A stretch of DNA of 64,000 nt from CALKAL01 sp051846895 (GCA_051846895.1 JBPYCQ010000001.1:186001-250000), one strand, 5' to 3'. Shown: positions 34,218-43,829, numbered from the stretch's first letter. Program-made: numbers and translations. Notes: generated from the letters alone by a model not told the origin.

Positions 34218-36440
34218 TTATGGTTTAAATGTCTTAATTGTGAGTTGTCCATCTTTTATTTGAAAAATGATTGATCCATTTTTGTCGGTTCGATAATAAT
34301 TAACGCCATACTCACTTAGGTTGTCTAGCACTTGTTGATGAGGATGCTGATAAATATTCCTTCTACCTACTGAAATCATTGCGTATTTCGGATCAATATG
34401 TCTTAGAAAATGTTCACCCGTCGATGTATTACTACCGTGATGTGCAACCTTTAGTACATCAACTGACAATTCTTTTGTTTTGGAAACGATTTTTTCCTCC
34501 ACTTCCTTTGAAATATCTCCTGAAAACAACACTTTGAAGTCGTTTACCTCTAATAAAAAAACTAGTGATTGGTCATTCTCACTAGAAGCTACTTTATGCC
34601 GTTGTGGAGATAATACGTCAATATTCGCTTCATTTAAAGTAATTTTCATTCCTTCATAAAGCTTTATATTCTTATCTATATTTAATGTGGTAAAAGGATG
34701 CGTAAAAACATATTCAGGATTAAAGTGAGTAATTACTTCGTTCATTGCTCCACTATGATCATAATCAAAATGACTAATGAAGATGGCGTCTATTTTGGAG
34801 ATTCCTTTAGACCAGAGAAAAGGCTTGATAATATTTTTAAAATTTGCTTTTTCAGTTTGTGCTTGATTAAATTTGACCTCTTCCCCTGCATCAATTAAGA
34901 AAACCCCTTTTCTATATGGTAGTTCAATGACAATTGACTCACTTTGACCGACATCAAGCATAGTGATCGAGTATGTGGAATCAAGATAAGGATAAAATTG
35001 TTGCACAATGAAAACAAATATTGATAAAGTAGCGAACAACGAAGCTCGTCTTATCATCTGTAAATCCCAATACTTCATAAACATAATAAATAATATATAA
35101 AACAATACTATTACAGTTAATGTTGGCTGACCAAAAACCCATAACGTCCACTGTGGTTGTCCAATAGCTACAATGAATTCCATCATCCTGTCATTTACAG
35201 TTAAAAATATAGTTTCAAACAATGAAGTGATTGGACTTAATGGAATGGAAATCAATAAAATCAAACAAATAGGAATCACAAAAATAGTGAAATAAGGTAC
35301 AAAGATTAAATTCATCACGAAGGAAAATATATTTGTGTAATAAAAATATTCGAACTGAAGAGGAAGGATAGCTAATTGACTAATGATGCTAACTTTGATT
35401 GACAGAAGGAGCCAATGATTTTGCTTAAGTAAATTCGTTGAAAGAATTAAAGCTAAAGTAACAGCAAAAGAAAACTGAAAAGATAATTGATAAATTAAAT
35501 ATGAATCAAATATTAACAGTGCGATGAAGATTATTGAAATTAAATCAACTGGGTCCAACTTTATTTTAAACAACTGCCAAATGATAAGTAACATTGCCAT
35601 CAAACCAGCACGAACAACGGGTGGGTTAGCCGCAGCTATTATTATATAAAATGGGATGATTAACAGAATCAATAATTGAGTCGTCTCTCTAGACAGCTTA
35701 AATACTTTTTGAAATATGAGGTATAAAATAGCTAACGTTAAACCTACGTGCAGTCCTGATATAGCAAGTAAGTGAGAAATATTCCAAAATTGAAACGTAT
35801 CAGTAATTTTCTTGTCCAGTAAAGCACGATCTCCAAAAATAATCGCGTTCACCCATTGAAAGCTTTCTGCTAGTAAAGCTTTCTTTGCACGCTCTTGCCA
35901 TTGATGACGAAACTCATATAAATATGATAATAGAGACCTTCCTTCACAGTCCTTTATCGTGACACGTTTCGTTTCGAAAAATATTCCTTTTGATGATAAA
36001 AATTCTCGATAATTAAATTGACCAATATTAGTCGGTTCATTTGGTATTTTTAATTCGGCTTCTATGTTACATATTGCACCATGTCGAATAGCTGATGAAT
36101 GGTTATCTTCGTTTAACCTTATTAAGATTTTTTTATTACTATTTTCTACCTGACCGATTAGTTCAACATAATCTGATTTTCTAACTGGATCTGAAGTCAC
36201 TAAGACTCGATCATTTAAATTTAAATCAAATTGTGAAATTTGTTCATTTTGACTTAAGGTTGGTGAAAATACCGAAGAAATAATGTAGAAGAAAAAGGAG
36301 AGAGTTAATAGTAATCGGTTTCTTAATAAGTTTAATAAGAATGTTAATATAACAACTATTAAAAAACCGATTACAGTTGGTAAGTATCCAATACAATAAA
36401 ACAGCGCAACAATATACCAATGTCCACGCATAAAACTCAC
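34218..36440 (-). CDS. comEC: DNA uptake channel ComEC
   Basis: The membrane channel that carries single-stranded DNA into competent cells. The 740-residue protein has an N-terminal DUF4131 region with spans and an OB-like loop, the central Competence domain with many spans (about 200-470), and a C-terminal metallo-beta-lactamase-like domain with DVGQSESIVIELPY, ISHFDYDHSGAMNE and KVAHHGSNTSTGEHF. The metal ligands look intact. The start GTG 36440 shares its first base with the last base of the comEB stop; ATG 36431 is an alternative. No strong site is seen, so translation is probably coupled to comEB. Confidence 0.94.
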   Translation of the reverse strand: MSFMRGHWYIVALFYCIGYLPTVIGFLIVVILTFLLNLLRNRLLLTLSFFFYIISSVFSPTLSQNEQISQFDLNLNDRVLVTSDPVRKSDYVELIGQVENSNKKILIRLNEDNHSSAIRHGAICNIEAELKIPNEPTNIGQFNYREFLSSKGIFFETKRVTIKDCEGRSLLSYLYEFRHQWQERAKKALLAESFQWVNAIIFGDRALLDKKITDTFQFWNISHLLAISGLHVGLTLAILYLIFQKVFKLSRETTQLLILLIIPFYIIIAAANPPVVRAGLMAMLLIIWQLFKIKLDPVDLISIIFIALLIFDSYLIYQLSFQFSFAVTLALILSTNLLKQNHWLLLSIKVSIISQLAILPLQFEYFYYTNIFSFVMNLIFVPYFTIFVIPICLILLISIPLSPITSLFETIFLTVNDRMMEFIVAIGQPQWTLWVFGQPTLTVIVLFYILFIMFMKYWDLQMIRRASLFATLSIFVFIVQQFYPYLDSTYSITMLDVGQSESIVIELPYRKGVFLIDAGEEVKFNQAQTEKANFKNIIKPFLWSKGISKIDAIFISHFDYDHSGAMNEVITHFNPEYVFTHPFTTLNIDKNIKLYEGMKITLNEANIDVLSPQRHKVASSENDQSLVFLLEVNDFKVLFSGDISKEVEEKIVSKTKELSVDVLKVAHHGSNTSTGEHFLRHIDPKYAMISVGRRNIYQHPHQQVLDNLSEYGVNYYRTDKNGSIIFQIKDGQLTIKTFKP

Positions 36441-37009
36441 TATTCAATATTTTGAAATAAACGGTTTGCCTTCACATGTAATTCTCTCAATTTTTCTTCT
36501 TCGACACCACAATTCTCAAGTTCTTGTAAAAGTGATGAAATAAATACCATTTTATCTTTAACATTCGTATCGATATGTAAATAATCAAGCTCTACTTGTT
36601 CATATTCAACACCCGCTCCGTCTAATAACTCTATAGCATACGGGTGATTTCTGTAATCTTGAGCATAATAAATCTTTTTAATACCACTTTGGATAATCGT
36701 TTTAGTGCAGTTTAAGCATGGGAAATGTGTTACATACAATTCAGCACCTTGGGTCGGAACACCGAACTTTGCACATTGTAATATTGCATTTTCTTCAGCG
36801 TGCACTGTACGAACACAATGTCCATCAATAACTTTACAACCTTCGTCTATACAATGGACACTTCCAGAGACACTTCCATTATAACCACCAGCGATGACTC
36901 GTTTTTCTCTCACGATTGTGGCTCCTACTGATAATCTCTCACATGTACTCCTCAATGCTAAAAGATGACTTTGTGACATAAAATATTGATCCCATGATAT
37001 GCGATTCAC
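36440..37009 (-). CDS. comEB: ComEB, dCMP deaminase family protein
   Basis: A 189-residue zinc deaminase of the dCMP/cytidine deaminase superfamily with the active-site motifs VHAEENAI (His and catalytic Glu) and PCLNC (two Cys ligands). It also has an upstream cysteine- and histidine-containing zinc loop (VHCIDEGCKVIDGHC). In B. subtilis comEB is part of the comE operon but is not needed for transformation. The start is GTG 37009 behind GAGGAGG. Confidence 0.93.
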   Translation of the reverse strand: MNRISWDQYFMSQSHLLALRSTCERLSVGATIVREKRVIAGGYNGSVSGSVHCIDEGCKVIDGHCVRTVHAEENAILQCAKFGVPTQGAELYVTHFPCLNCTKTIIQSGIKKIYYAQDYRNHPYAIELLDGAGVEYEQVELDYLHIDTNVKDKMVFISSLLQELENCGVEEEKLRELHVKANRLFQNIE

Positions 37010-37069
37010 GTCATAACCTCCTCATTACTATTTAAATTAGTTTATATAATTCGACGGAAATCGTCAATG

Positions 37070-37657
37070 CTACGGTACAATTATATAATCGGAAAGTCTT
37101 TCAAGAGTTTTTTCACCAATACCACTGATTTCTAACAAATCTTCTTTTGTTTGAAAATAGCCATTTTGCTCCCTGTATTCAATAATACTTAACGCTTTCT
37201 GCTCGCCTATTCCAGGCAAAGTCATTAACTGCTCTTTTGTAGCTGTATTTACTCTAACTTTTGACGTGTCGTTATTTATAGGTTGAATTTGATTATGAAA
37301 ATCATTTGATTTGTTTGGTACGATAATCACCATCTCATCGTATAGTTTTTGAGCTAAGTTTACTGCATTTAAATCTGCCTCATCTGAAAACCCACCCGCT
37401 CTCTCAATCACGTCAATGACACGGTCACCTTCTTGCATATCATATACGCCTGGCTTTAAAACTTCACCTTTTAAATCAATCATAATTTTAACCTCTTCTG
37501 GAGGACTAGGTGTTTCATCCACTTCAACATGGTTATTTAATTCAGCCGGTTGTTCTATGACAAGGGAATGTTCTTGTCGTGGTCTTAATAAAAATATGAT
37601 TAATATGATTATTACTGGTATTAATAAAATAACCATCCATTTTTTATCTATTGGCAT
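37070..37657 (-). CDS. comEA: Competence DNA receptor ComEA
   Basis: The membrane-anchored receptor for double-stranded DNA during transformation. The 195-residue protein has an N-terminal anchor (residues 8-25), an SLBB-type domain (about 55-115, DLKGEVLKPGVYDMQEGDRV) and a C-terminal pair of helix-hairpin-helix motifs that bind DNA (NTATKEQLMTLPGIGEQKA and LLEISGIGEKTLERL). It is the first gene of comEA-comEB-comEC. I see no clear ComK box in the 61 bp before it. Confidence 0.95.
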   Translation of the reverse strand: MPIDKKWMVILLIPVIIILIIFLLRPRQEHSLVIEQPAELNNHVEVDETPSPPEEVKIMIDLKGEVLKPGVYDMQEGDRVIDVIERAGGFSDEADLNAVNLAQKLYDEMVIIVPNKSNDFHNQIQPINNDTSKVRVNTATKEQLMTLPGIGEQKALSIIEYREQNGYFQTKEDLLEISGIGEKTLERLSDYIIVP

Positions 37658-37670
37658 GATTTACGCCTTC

Positions 37671-37702
37671 TTTCATATACATATTGATGAGTTCATATGA
37701 AA
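37671..37702. promoter_or_regulatory. Inverted repeat between divergent comEA and comER
   Basis: TTTCATAT, 16 bases, then ATATGAAA, in the 61-bp gap between the two start codons. The right half is itself the palindrome TTCATATGAA. It could be an operator for one or both competence transcripts; the binding protein is unknown. Confidence 0.35.
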
Positions 37703-37718
37703 AAGAGGGGGTCGACGT

Positions 37719-38558
37719 ATGAAGTGGGGAATAGTTGGTACGGGTAATATGGGTTCTGTTTTGTTACACGCCCTCACAACAAGTCATGCTGTTTCAGAAA
37801 AAAACGTTTATTTATATAATCGTACATTTCTAAAAGCTTATCAGTTAAAAAGTGATTACCCTGACGTTCATGTTTGTCAGACTATTGAAAGTATCATCAA
37901 TGAATGCGATTATATTTTTCTCTGTGCAAAGCCGAAGGAAATCATTCAACTTGCTTATCGTATTAAAGATAGTGTCAGTCAGAATCAAACAATTATTTCG
38001 ATTACAAGTTCAATAGCAGTCAATCAATTGGCTCATATTTTCCATAAAAATGTTGCAAGAATCATACCAAGCATAACGAATCGAGCTTGTGATGGTGTGA
38101 CGTTAATGACTTTTAATGAAGACATTGACCTCGATAAGAAACATCTTTTAATACAGACATTTAAACATTTTTCTAAACCAGTAGAAATAGAAGAAGAGCA
38201 TGTCCGAATAGCTTCAGATATTGTGTCTTGTGGTCCGGCGTTCTATAGTTTTATTATTGAAAAAATGATTGAGGCAGCCTTCAAACAAACAGGAATACCA
38301 ACAGAAAAAGCCACTATACTGTCTGAGCAAATGATGATTGGCTATGGTAAGCTATTTGAAGAAAAGATTTTTAATTTAGATACTTTAAAAGAAAAAGTAA
38401 TGGTTAAAGGTGGAATCACCGGAGAAGGAATGAAAGCATTAGAGAATTCATTCCAAGAAGTTTTTGAAAATGTATTTTCAGCGACACATCATAAATTTTA
38501 CACTGAAAAAGAACATATCGATGAATTAATTAAGAAGTTAGACGATCAATCTAACTAA
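37719..38558 (+). CDS. comER: ComER, pyrroline-5-carboxylate reductase family protein
   Basis: A 279-residue Rossmann-fold protein of the ProC family with the nucleotide-binding motif GIVGTGNMGSVLLHAL at the N-terminus and VSCGPAFYSFIIEKM and KGGITGEGMKAL near the C-terminus. ComER lies divergent from comEA in Bacillus; it has been linked to sporulation entry and biofilm formation rather than proline synthesis. Whether it reduces pyrroline-5-carboxylate is not known. The ribosome binding site is GAGGGGG. Confidence 0.92.
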   Translation: MKWGIVGTGNMGSVLLHALTTSHAVSEKNVYLYNRTFLKAYQLKSDYPDVHVCQTIESIINECDYIFLCAKPKEIIQLAYRIKDSVSQNQTIISITSSIAVNQLAHIFHKNVARIIPSITNRACDGVTLMTFNEDIDLDKKHLLIQTFKHFSKPVEIEEEHVRIASDIVSCGPAFYSFIIEKMIEAAFKQTGIPTEKATILSEQMMIGYGKLFEEKIFNLDTLKEKVMVKGGITGEGMKALENSFQEVFENVFSATHHKFYTEKEHIDELIKKLDDQSN

Positions 38559-38600
38559 TATTTTATAATGTTTTTTAGAAAAATCAATAGTTAATCATTA

Positions 38601-38640
38601 AAATGGACGTATTGGGATTAAACCAATCGTCCATTTATCT
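38601..38640. terminator. Bidirectional terminator between comER and yqeM
   Basis: AAATGGACG and CGTCCATTT form a 9-bp stem that continues, after a small bulge, with TTGG/CCAA around an AT loop. It lies between convergent genes and is followed on the plus strand by ATCTTTTATTTTTT. Confidence 0.8.
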
Positions 38641-38641
38641 T

Positions 38642-39376
38642 TTATTTTTTACAAACGAAAAAAATACGATCTGCATCTTGTTCATCAAACGTTTTCTCCA
38701 AAGAAAAATCGTGATAAACTTCCACATGAGAAAAGCCAATATCATTTAATATTTCTTGATAAGTTGTTATTGAATACGTTTTTTGAATATGGTATTCATC
38801 AAAACGTTTGAAGCATTCTTTTTCTTCCTCAATAAAGAAGGTTAAATCATGATGAATTTCACCGACTTCTAATTGTTCACAAAACCAAATATAGGATAGA
38901 TCATCATAAACTTCGGAGAAAATTTGCTTTTCATGTAGCATCTTAACATAGGCTAAGCTATGAACATCAAACATAAAAATTCCATGATCATTTAAATGTT
39001 TATATATATTTTGGAATGCTTTTGTGAGGTCATATTGGTCCGTAATATAATTGATGACATCGCAAAAGCTAATAATTAAATCAAACGTCTGTTGAAATGA
39101 AAAATTTACTGCATCTGCTTGTAAAAAGTGAACATCTACTTGTTTTTCTGTTTTTTTCTCGTTTGCTTCCTCAATCATTTCTTCAGATAAATCAAATGCA
39201 GTTACTTTAAACCCGAGTTGCGAAAGTTTTAAAGCCATCTCACCTGTTCCGCATCCAATATCTAGAACTTTATTATGACTTGACAGTTCACAAAAATGAG
39301 TCATAAATTGGATCCATTCTTCATATGGAACATCTTGCATTAGCCGATCATAAATTTGTGCCATTTTAGTATACAT
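38642..39376 (-). CDS. yqeM: Class I SAM-dependent methyltransferase YqeM
   Basis: A 244-residue methyltransferase with the SAM-binding motif I VLDIGCGTGEMALKL around residues 42-56 and motif II/III LIISFCDVINYI. It matches the YqeM family, which lies directly after rsfS (yqeL) in Bacillus. The substrate is unknown; position in an operon of ribosome and NAD genes gives no firm clue. The start is ATG 39376 behind GCGAGGT. Confidence 0.9.
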   Translation of the reverse strand: MYTKMAQIYDRLMQDVPYEEWIQFMTHFCELSSHNKVLDIGCGTGEMALKLSQLGFKVTAFDLSEEMIEEANEKKTEKQVDVHFLQADAVNFSFQQTFDLIISFCDVINYITDQYDLTKAFQNIYKHLNDHGIFMFDVHSLAYVKMLHEKQIFSEVYDDLSYIWFCEQLEVGEIHHDLTFFIEEEKECFKRFDEYHIQKTYSITTYQEILNDIGFSHVEVYHDFSLEKTFDEQDADRIFFVCKK

Positions 39377-39389
39377 AGGTCTACCTCGC

Positions 39390-39734
39390 TTAAAGAGATA
39401 ATTCGACTCGGTCTGCATCGCCCCATAATTTTTCAAGATTGTAATAATCTCTTTCCTCTTTATGAAATATATGAACGACAACGTAATCTAAATCGACTAG
39501 TACCCAACGTGATTGTTCATTACCCTCAATTTTTTTAACATGATAACCGTTTTCTTCAACCGCTTCTTTTATTCCTTTACTAATTGCGTCGACTTGACGT
39601 TCGTTTGATCCGTGGCAAATTAAAAAATAATCGGCAATTAATGATACTTCTTTCATGTCCAATGCTACAATATTTTCTGCTCGTTTATCATCACAAGCTT
39701 TAGCTGCAATTTCAAGCAATTCTTTACTATCCAT
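39390..39734 (-). CDS. rsfS: Ribosomal silencing factor RsfS (YqeL)
   Basis: Binds ribosomal protein uL14 and blocks joining of the 30S and 50S subunits during nutrient limitation. The 114-residue protein has the DUF143 signature (YFLICHGSNERQVDAISKGI and GNEQSRWVLVDLDYVVVHIF). Its first base overlaps the end of yqeK. It belongs to the yqeG-to-yqeM operon. Confidence 0.95.
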   Translation of the reverse strand: MDSKELLEIAAKACDDKRAENIVALDMKEVSLIADYFLICHGSNERQVDAISKGIKEAVEENGYHVKKIEGNEQSRWVLVDLDYVVVHIFHKEERDYYNLEKLWGDADRVELSL

Positions 39735-40318
39735 TATTCAACCTCCATATTTTTTAATAAATGCATTGTTAAATCATTATATGCTTGTAACGTATCTGGA
39801 TAAATAGGCTGATTTCTTTCCATTAAAAATGAAATAGAGTTTTTTAAAGCAAAATGACAAGCTTCGTCTAAGTTATGTTTTGCTAATTGTCTCGCTTCAT
39901 AGACGGCAGGAAAATCTCTTCCTGGTTCAATGTAGTCTGCTAAAAAAACAATTTTTTCTGTTAATGACATCCCTTTTCGCCCTGTAGTATGCCACCTAAT
40001 CGCATCAAGTATTTCGGAATCGTTTATATTAAATTGATATTGAACTATTTTTGCTCCGACTGGCCCGTGCCAAAGTTCATGGTGAAATTTTAACAAGTTT
40101 CTAGAAAGATCAATATGATTTATAATCCATTGCTTTAATATATGCTTCTCATAATTTTTTGCATAATCATGTAAAGCTGCAGCAACACCAATTCTATAAT
40201 CATCACCGTTATATATTTTTGATAATTCTAAAGCCGTTTCTGTGACTCGTTCAACATGTTCATATCTTTTTATTTTTAATACTTTTTTCGATTCATTTAA
40301 TGCGTCCTCAATTTTCAT
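39734..40318 (-). CDS. yqeK: YqeK, HD-domain diadenosine tetraphosphatase
   Basis: A 194-residue HD-superfamily hydrolase. Motifs include the HVERVTETALELSK helix, AAALHDYAKNY (the HD pair), HELWHGPVGA and IRWHTTGRKGMS. Family members symmetrically hydrolyse Ap4A to two ADP and are iron-dependent. It overlaps nadD by 11 bases and rsfS by 1, implying coupled translation. Confidence 0.93.
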   Translation of the reverse strand: MKIEDALNESKKVLKIKRYEHVERVTETALELSKIYNGDDYRIGVAAALHDYAKNYEKHILKQWIINHIDLSRNLLKFHHELWHGPVGAKIVQYQFNINDSEILDAIRWHTTGRKGMSLTEKIVFLADYIEPGRDFPAVYEARQLAKHNLDEACHFALKNSISFLMERNQPIYPDTLQAYNDLTMHLLKNMEVE

Positions 40319-40871
40319 ATAATCTGTTCTCCCTTATAAAATGAAGAATTTCATCTGGTAATCCATAAGGTGTTTGTTTGTTTTTAAGCTGCTTTCGAAT
40401 TTCAGTAGAGGAGACAGGAATTAATTCCATATCAACCATCTTAACTTCAGGCGAATCTATAACTTCATAACCTTCTCGTTTAACACCGACAAACTGAACT
40501 AGTCTTTTCAGTTCATCAATTTTGTACCATTTAGGTAGATAATCGATCATATCGCCACCAATTATAAAATAAAACTCCACATTTGGAAATTGCCTTTTTA
40601 ACAATTTGACCGTATCAATCGTATACGAACGGCCTTTTAAATCATATTCAATGGTAGAGATAGAAAAGCGGTCATCGTCATTTAAGAGTAATTGCAACAT
40701 CTTTAGCCGCTGTTCGGGACTCGCGTCTGCCTTTTGTTTGTGTGGCGGTTCATAAGTAGGTATGAACCATATTTCATTTAAGTCAAATTCTTTCAAAACC
40801 GTTTTAGCTATTTGTAAATGCCCTATATGTGGCGGATCAAAAGTCCCACCGAAGAGCCCAATCTTTTTCAT
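40308..40871 (-). CDS. nadD: Nicotinate-nucleotide adenylyltransferase NadD
   Basis: Makes nicotinic acid adenine dinucleotide, the step before NAD synthase. The 187-residue protein has the nucleotidyltransferase motif GGTFDPPHIGHLQIA near the N-terminus and the C-terminal SSTEIRKQLKN motif. It lies between yhbY and yqeK in the conserved yqeG-H-aroE-yhbY-nadD-yqeK-rsfS-yqeM operon. Confidence 0.96.
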   Translation of the reverse strand: MKKIGLFGGTFDPPHIGHLQIAKTVLKEFDLNEIWFIPTYEPPHKQKADASPEQRLKMLQLLLNDDDRFSISTIEYDLKGRSYTIDTVKLLKRQFPNVEFYFIIGGDMIDYLPKWYKIDELKRLVQFVGVKREGYEVIDSPEVKMVDMELIPVSSTEIRKQLKNKQTPYGLPDEILHFIRENRLYEN

Positions 40872-40882
40872 ACTTTACTCCT

Positions 40883-41173
40883 TTACGGAAGCATAATTTG
40901 TTTGTTTTCTTCAGATTCTTTGTATAAAACAATAATGTTACCAATCACTTGTACGATTTCACTATTCGTTCCATCAGAGAGCTGTTGTGCAACTTCATCT
41001 TTATCATCTAGACAGTTTTGTAAAACAGTCACTTTGATTAATTCTCTTTTTTCTAACGCTTCATTAATTGAAACAATTAGTTGATCATTCACTCCTGATT
41101 TTCCGACTTGAAAAATCGGGTTTAAGTGATGTGCTTCTTTTCTTAAAAAACGTTTCTGCTTTCCTGTAAGCAC
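40883..41173 (-). CDS. yhbY: RNA-binding protein YhbY (YqeI), CRM domain
   Basis: A 96-residue CRM-domain protein (LTGKQKRFLRKEAHHLNP and FQVGKSGVNDQLI, the latter carrying the GKSG loop that resembles the KH GXXG loop). E. coli YhbY associates with pre-50S particles. It lies between aroE and nadD, as usual. Confidence 0.94.
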   Translation of the reverse strand: MLTGKQKRFLRKEAHHLNPIFQVGKSGVNDQLIVSINEALEKRELIKVTVLQNCLDDKDEVAQQLSDGTNSEIVQVIGNIIVLYKESEENKQIMLP

Positions 41174-41187
41174 GTGAAAACTCCTTT

Positions 41188-41988
41188 CTAAAAACTAATT
41201 TTTTGCATATTTATCTTTTTATTTGTCCATATCTCAAATGCCTTTTTTGCTTGATACCATAACATCGATTCACCGAATAAAATTCGGGCGCCATGTTGTT
41301 TAGCATCTAGTAAAAACTTTGTCCATTTCGGATTATAAACGATGTCACTAACTATTGTGTTCGTTTTTATATTTTTCAGCGATAATATTTGCTCATTATC
41401 ATATGGATTCATTCCAACAGGCGTCGTTTGTATAATTAAGTCATATTCTCCTAATACTTGTTCAGCTTCTGAAAGAGTTAGCACCTGGCTATTATTGTAT
41501 GACTGACATATTTGTTTAGCGTTATTTAAATTACGATTAGCTAAATCTATTTTTTTAAAAGCAAAGTTCTGCAATGTATAATAAATCCCCTTAGCTGCTC
41601 CACCTGCACCAATTATTAATATTGAATGATTTCGGTTAAAAAAAGATGCGTCAAATGATTTTAATGATTCTACATAACCGATACCATCTGTGTTATATCC
41701 GATTAATTTCCCGTTTGTAATCTTCACTGTATTAACAGCTTGTAATTGACGAGCAGACTCATCAAGCTCATTAAGTAAAGGAATAATCTTTTCTTTATAT
41801 GGAATAGTCACGTTAAAACCAACAAATTGATTATGAATAAAATGTTCAATTATATCTTCTAATTCAAATTCGTTAATTTCAAACAATTCGTAACGGCCTA
41901 ATAAGTTCACCTGTTCAAAAAATGTGTTGTGAATCATAGGAGATGCAGAATGTTTAACCGGATTTCCAATCAAACCAAAACGGTACAT
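41188..41988 (-). CDS. aroE: Shikimate dehydrogenase AroE
   Basis: Reduces 3-dehydroshikimate to shikimate with NADPH in aromatic amino acid synthesis. The 266-residue protein shows the substrate motifs NPVKHSASPMIHN and NVTIPYKEKI (catalytic Lys), NTDGIGY (catalytic Asp) and the nucleotide-binding GAGGAAKGIYYTL. It is encoded between yqeH and yhbY. Confidence 0.96.
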   Translation of the reverse strand: MYRFGLIGNPVKHSASPMIHNTFFEQVNLLGRYELFEINEFELEDIIEHFIHNQFVGFNVTIPYKEKIIPLLNELDESARQLQAVNTVKITNGKLIGYNTDGIGYVESLKSFDASFFNRNHSILIIGAGGAAKGIYYTLQNFAFKKIDLANRNLNNAKQICQSYNNSQVLTLSEAEQVLGEYDLIIQTTPVGMNPYDNEQILSLKNIKTNTIVSDIVYNPKWTKFLLDAKQHGARILFGESMLWYQAKKAFEIWTNKKINMQKISF

Positions 41989-41998
41989 ACTATTCCCC

Positions 41999-43105
41999 CT
42001 AAATGATTGCTTTTCTGGTCACTGCTTTAACCCCTTTTGGCATATGAACTGTAACTTTTACATTTCCACTTGGAACAGTCACCCAGCCTAAACCCGAAAT
42101 AACAACATCTGTTTTTTGATCGCCATTAATATGGAAAGTTTCTTTATGAAGGTTTGGCCAATTTTTCAAAGTCTCTTCAGATGGCGGGATTAGTAAGTCA
42201 CCTAAATGGTCTGTATATAGCTGATCAGCATTTTCTAATTTAGTACGATGTATCATTAATTCATTAGCAAAGTAACAAATGTACCCTTTCTTTTCATCAG
42301 CCTGTTCGATATCCACTCTTGCTAAACCACCGAAGTATAATGTTTGTTTCTCATGCAATTGATAAACACGTGGTTTAACTTCTTTCTTTGGAGTTACGGT
42401 CTTTAAATCCTCTTTAGATAAATAATGAACGATTTGGTGACTATTAATGACACCTGGTGTATCAATCATTGACGTTTGTTCATCAAGAGGGATATCAATA
42501 AAACCAAGTGTCGTTCCAGGAAAATACGAAGTAGTAATAACATCTTTCTTTTTCAATGAACGATTAATTAAATAATTAATAAAGGATGATTTTCCTACAT
42601 TAGTACAGCCAACAACAAATATATCCTTACCTTCTCGTAATCTTTCAAGCTCGAAAGAAACATCTTCCATCCCAATTCCTTTTATTGAACTAACTAAAAA
42701 GATATCATCAACTTTTAATCCATAGCCTTCTGAAATTTCTTTTAGCCACAGCTTTACTTTATTTAGATTGGTTGATTTCGGTAATAAATCAACTTTATTT
42801 CCTATTAATACAATTGGCTTTTTTCCAACCAGTTGCTTTAAGTGTGGGATAAAACTACCATGAACATCAAAAAGATCGACTATTTTAATAACTAGTCCAT
42901 CATGAACATTTATTTCTTTAAGCATATTAATAAAGTCATCTGCCTTCATGTCGACATCTTGAACTTCATTATAATGTTTTAAACGGAAACATCTTTGGCA
43001 GATTACTTCTTCACGTTCGGTTGCAGATTTTGGTGCATACCCTAATTGAGTTGGTTGATCAGTTTGTATTTCTACGCCACAGCCGAGACAATATATAGCA
43101 TCCAT
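41999..43105 (-). CDS. yqeH: YqeH, circularly permuted ribosome-assembly GTPase
   Basis: A GTPase needed for 30S assembly. The 368-residue protein begins with a zinc finger (YCLGCGVEIQ and ICQRCFRL), followed by a permuted G domain in which G4 (NKVDLLPKS) comes before G1 (VGCTNVGKSSF) and G3 (DTPGV). The C-terminal half binds RNA or protein. It abuts yqeG by one base. Confidence 0.96.
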   Translation of the reverse strand: MDAIYCLGCGVEIQTDQPTQLGYAPKSATEREEVICQRCFRLKHYNEVQDVDMKADDFINMLKEINVHDGLVIKIVDLFDVHGSFIPHLKQLVGKKPIVLIGNKVDLLPKSTNLNKVKLWLKEISEGYGLKVDDIFLVSSIKGIGMEDVSFELERLREGKDIFVVGCTNVGKSSFINYLINRSLKKKDVITTSYFPGTTLGFIDIPLDEQTSMIDTPGVINSHQIVHYLSKEDLKTVTPKKEVKPRVYQLHEKQTLYFGGLARVDIEQADEKKGYICYFANELMIHRTKLENADQLYTDHLGDLLIPPSEETLKNWPNLHKETFHINGDQKTDVVISGLGWVTVPSGNVKVTVHMPKGVKAVTRKAII

Positions 43106-43106
43106 A

Positions 43107-43622
43107 TTATTCCTCCCAATATAATAGACCTTTTCGTTTGAAATAGTTCATGAGACGTCGTTCTATACGTCGATTAAAACGTGTAAAAAACCCATCAGTT
43201 TGAACAATTGGTACGACTAATATTGTATATAAATTTGCTCTATTTCCCCCAAAAATATCCGTTAGAAGCTGATCACCTACAACAACTATTTCATCGTCTT
43301 GTAATTGCATAACATTTTTTGCTTTTTTAAAAGCTGTTTGCATAGGCTTTCTTGCTTTAGAAATAAACGGAATATTTAATGGTCTAGAAAACACTGAAAC
43401 ACGTTCTTCATTGTTGTTTGACATTATTGTTATTTTTATTCCAGCATAATTCAAAGTCTTAAACCATTCAGCTATTTCTGGAGTCGCGTCCTTTTGATCC
43501 CAAGCGACTAACGTGTTGTCTAAATCTGTTATGACACCTTTAATACCTCTTTCAATCAAATATTCTGGTGTAATTTCAAAAATTGATTTCACATGATCAT
43601 TTGGCAAAAACTGTTTGAACAA
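43107..43622 (-). CDS. yqeG: YqeG, HAD-IIIA family phosphatase
   Basis: A 171-residue HAD-superfamily phosphatase with motif I DLDNTLVAWD, motif II TIMSNNN and motif III VVVGDQLLTDIFGG. The substrate is not established; related proteins include mitochondrial PGP phosphatase. It is the first gene of the eight-gene operon ending at yqeM. The start codon is TTG with GAGGTG seven bases upstream. A TATACT at 43670-43675 on the minus strand may be its -10 element. Confidence 0.92.
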   Translation of the reverse strand: MFKQFLPNDHVKSIFEITPEYLIERGIKGVITDLDNTLVAWDQKDATPEIAEWFKTLNYAGIKITIMSNNNEERVSVFSRPLNIPFISKARKPMQTAFKKAKNVMQLQDDEIVVVGDQLLTDIFGGNRANLYTILVVPIVQTDGFFTRFNRRIERRLMNYFKRKGLLYWEE

Positions 43623-43752
43623 GCTTTGTCACCTCATCTAATTACCTTTTCATCTAAACTTTCATCATTTAGTATAACGTAAACAAGCTTTATTTTCGAA
43701 AAAAATATAAAAATTACAAAAATCGTTCGACAAATACTATCAATTTTCACGT

Positions 43753-43761
43753 TGTGGATAA
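43753..43761 (-). promoter_or_regulatory. DnaA box 1 (upstream of sda)
   Basis: TTATCCACA on the minus strand, a perfect DnaA box, about 190 bp before the sda start and on the yqeG side of the gap. Confidence 0.8.
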
Positions 43762-43829
43762 AATTATTAACATTTTACACATAGTTAATTCGACGTTTTA
43801 TAAGGCTTTTTCAAAAGTTATTAGATAAG

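Noticed and set aside
37658..37718. ComK box upstream of comEA
   Set aside because: No AAAAN5TTTT pair was found in the gap; only an unrelated inverted repeat.
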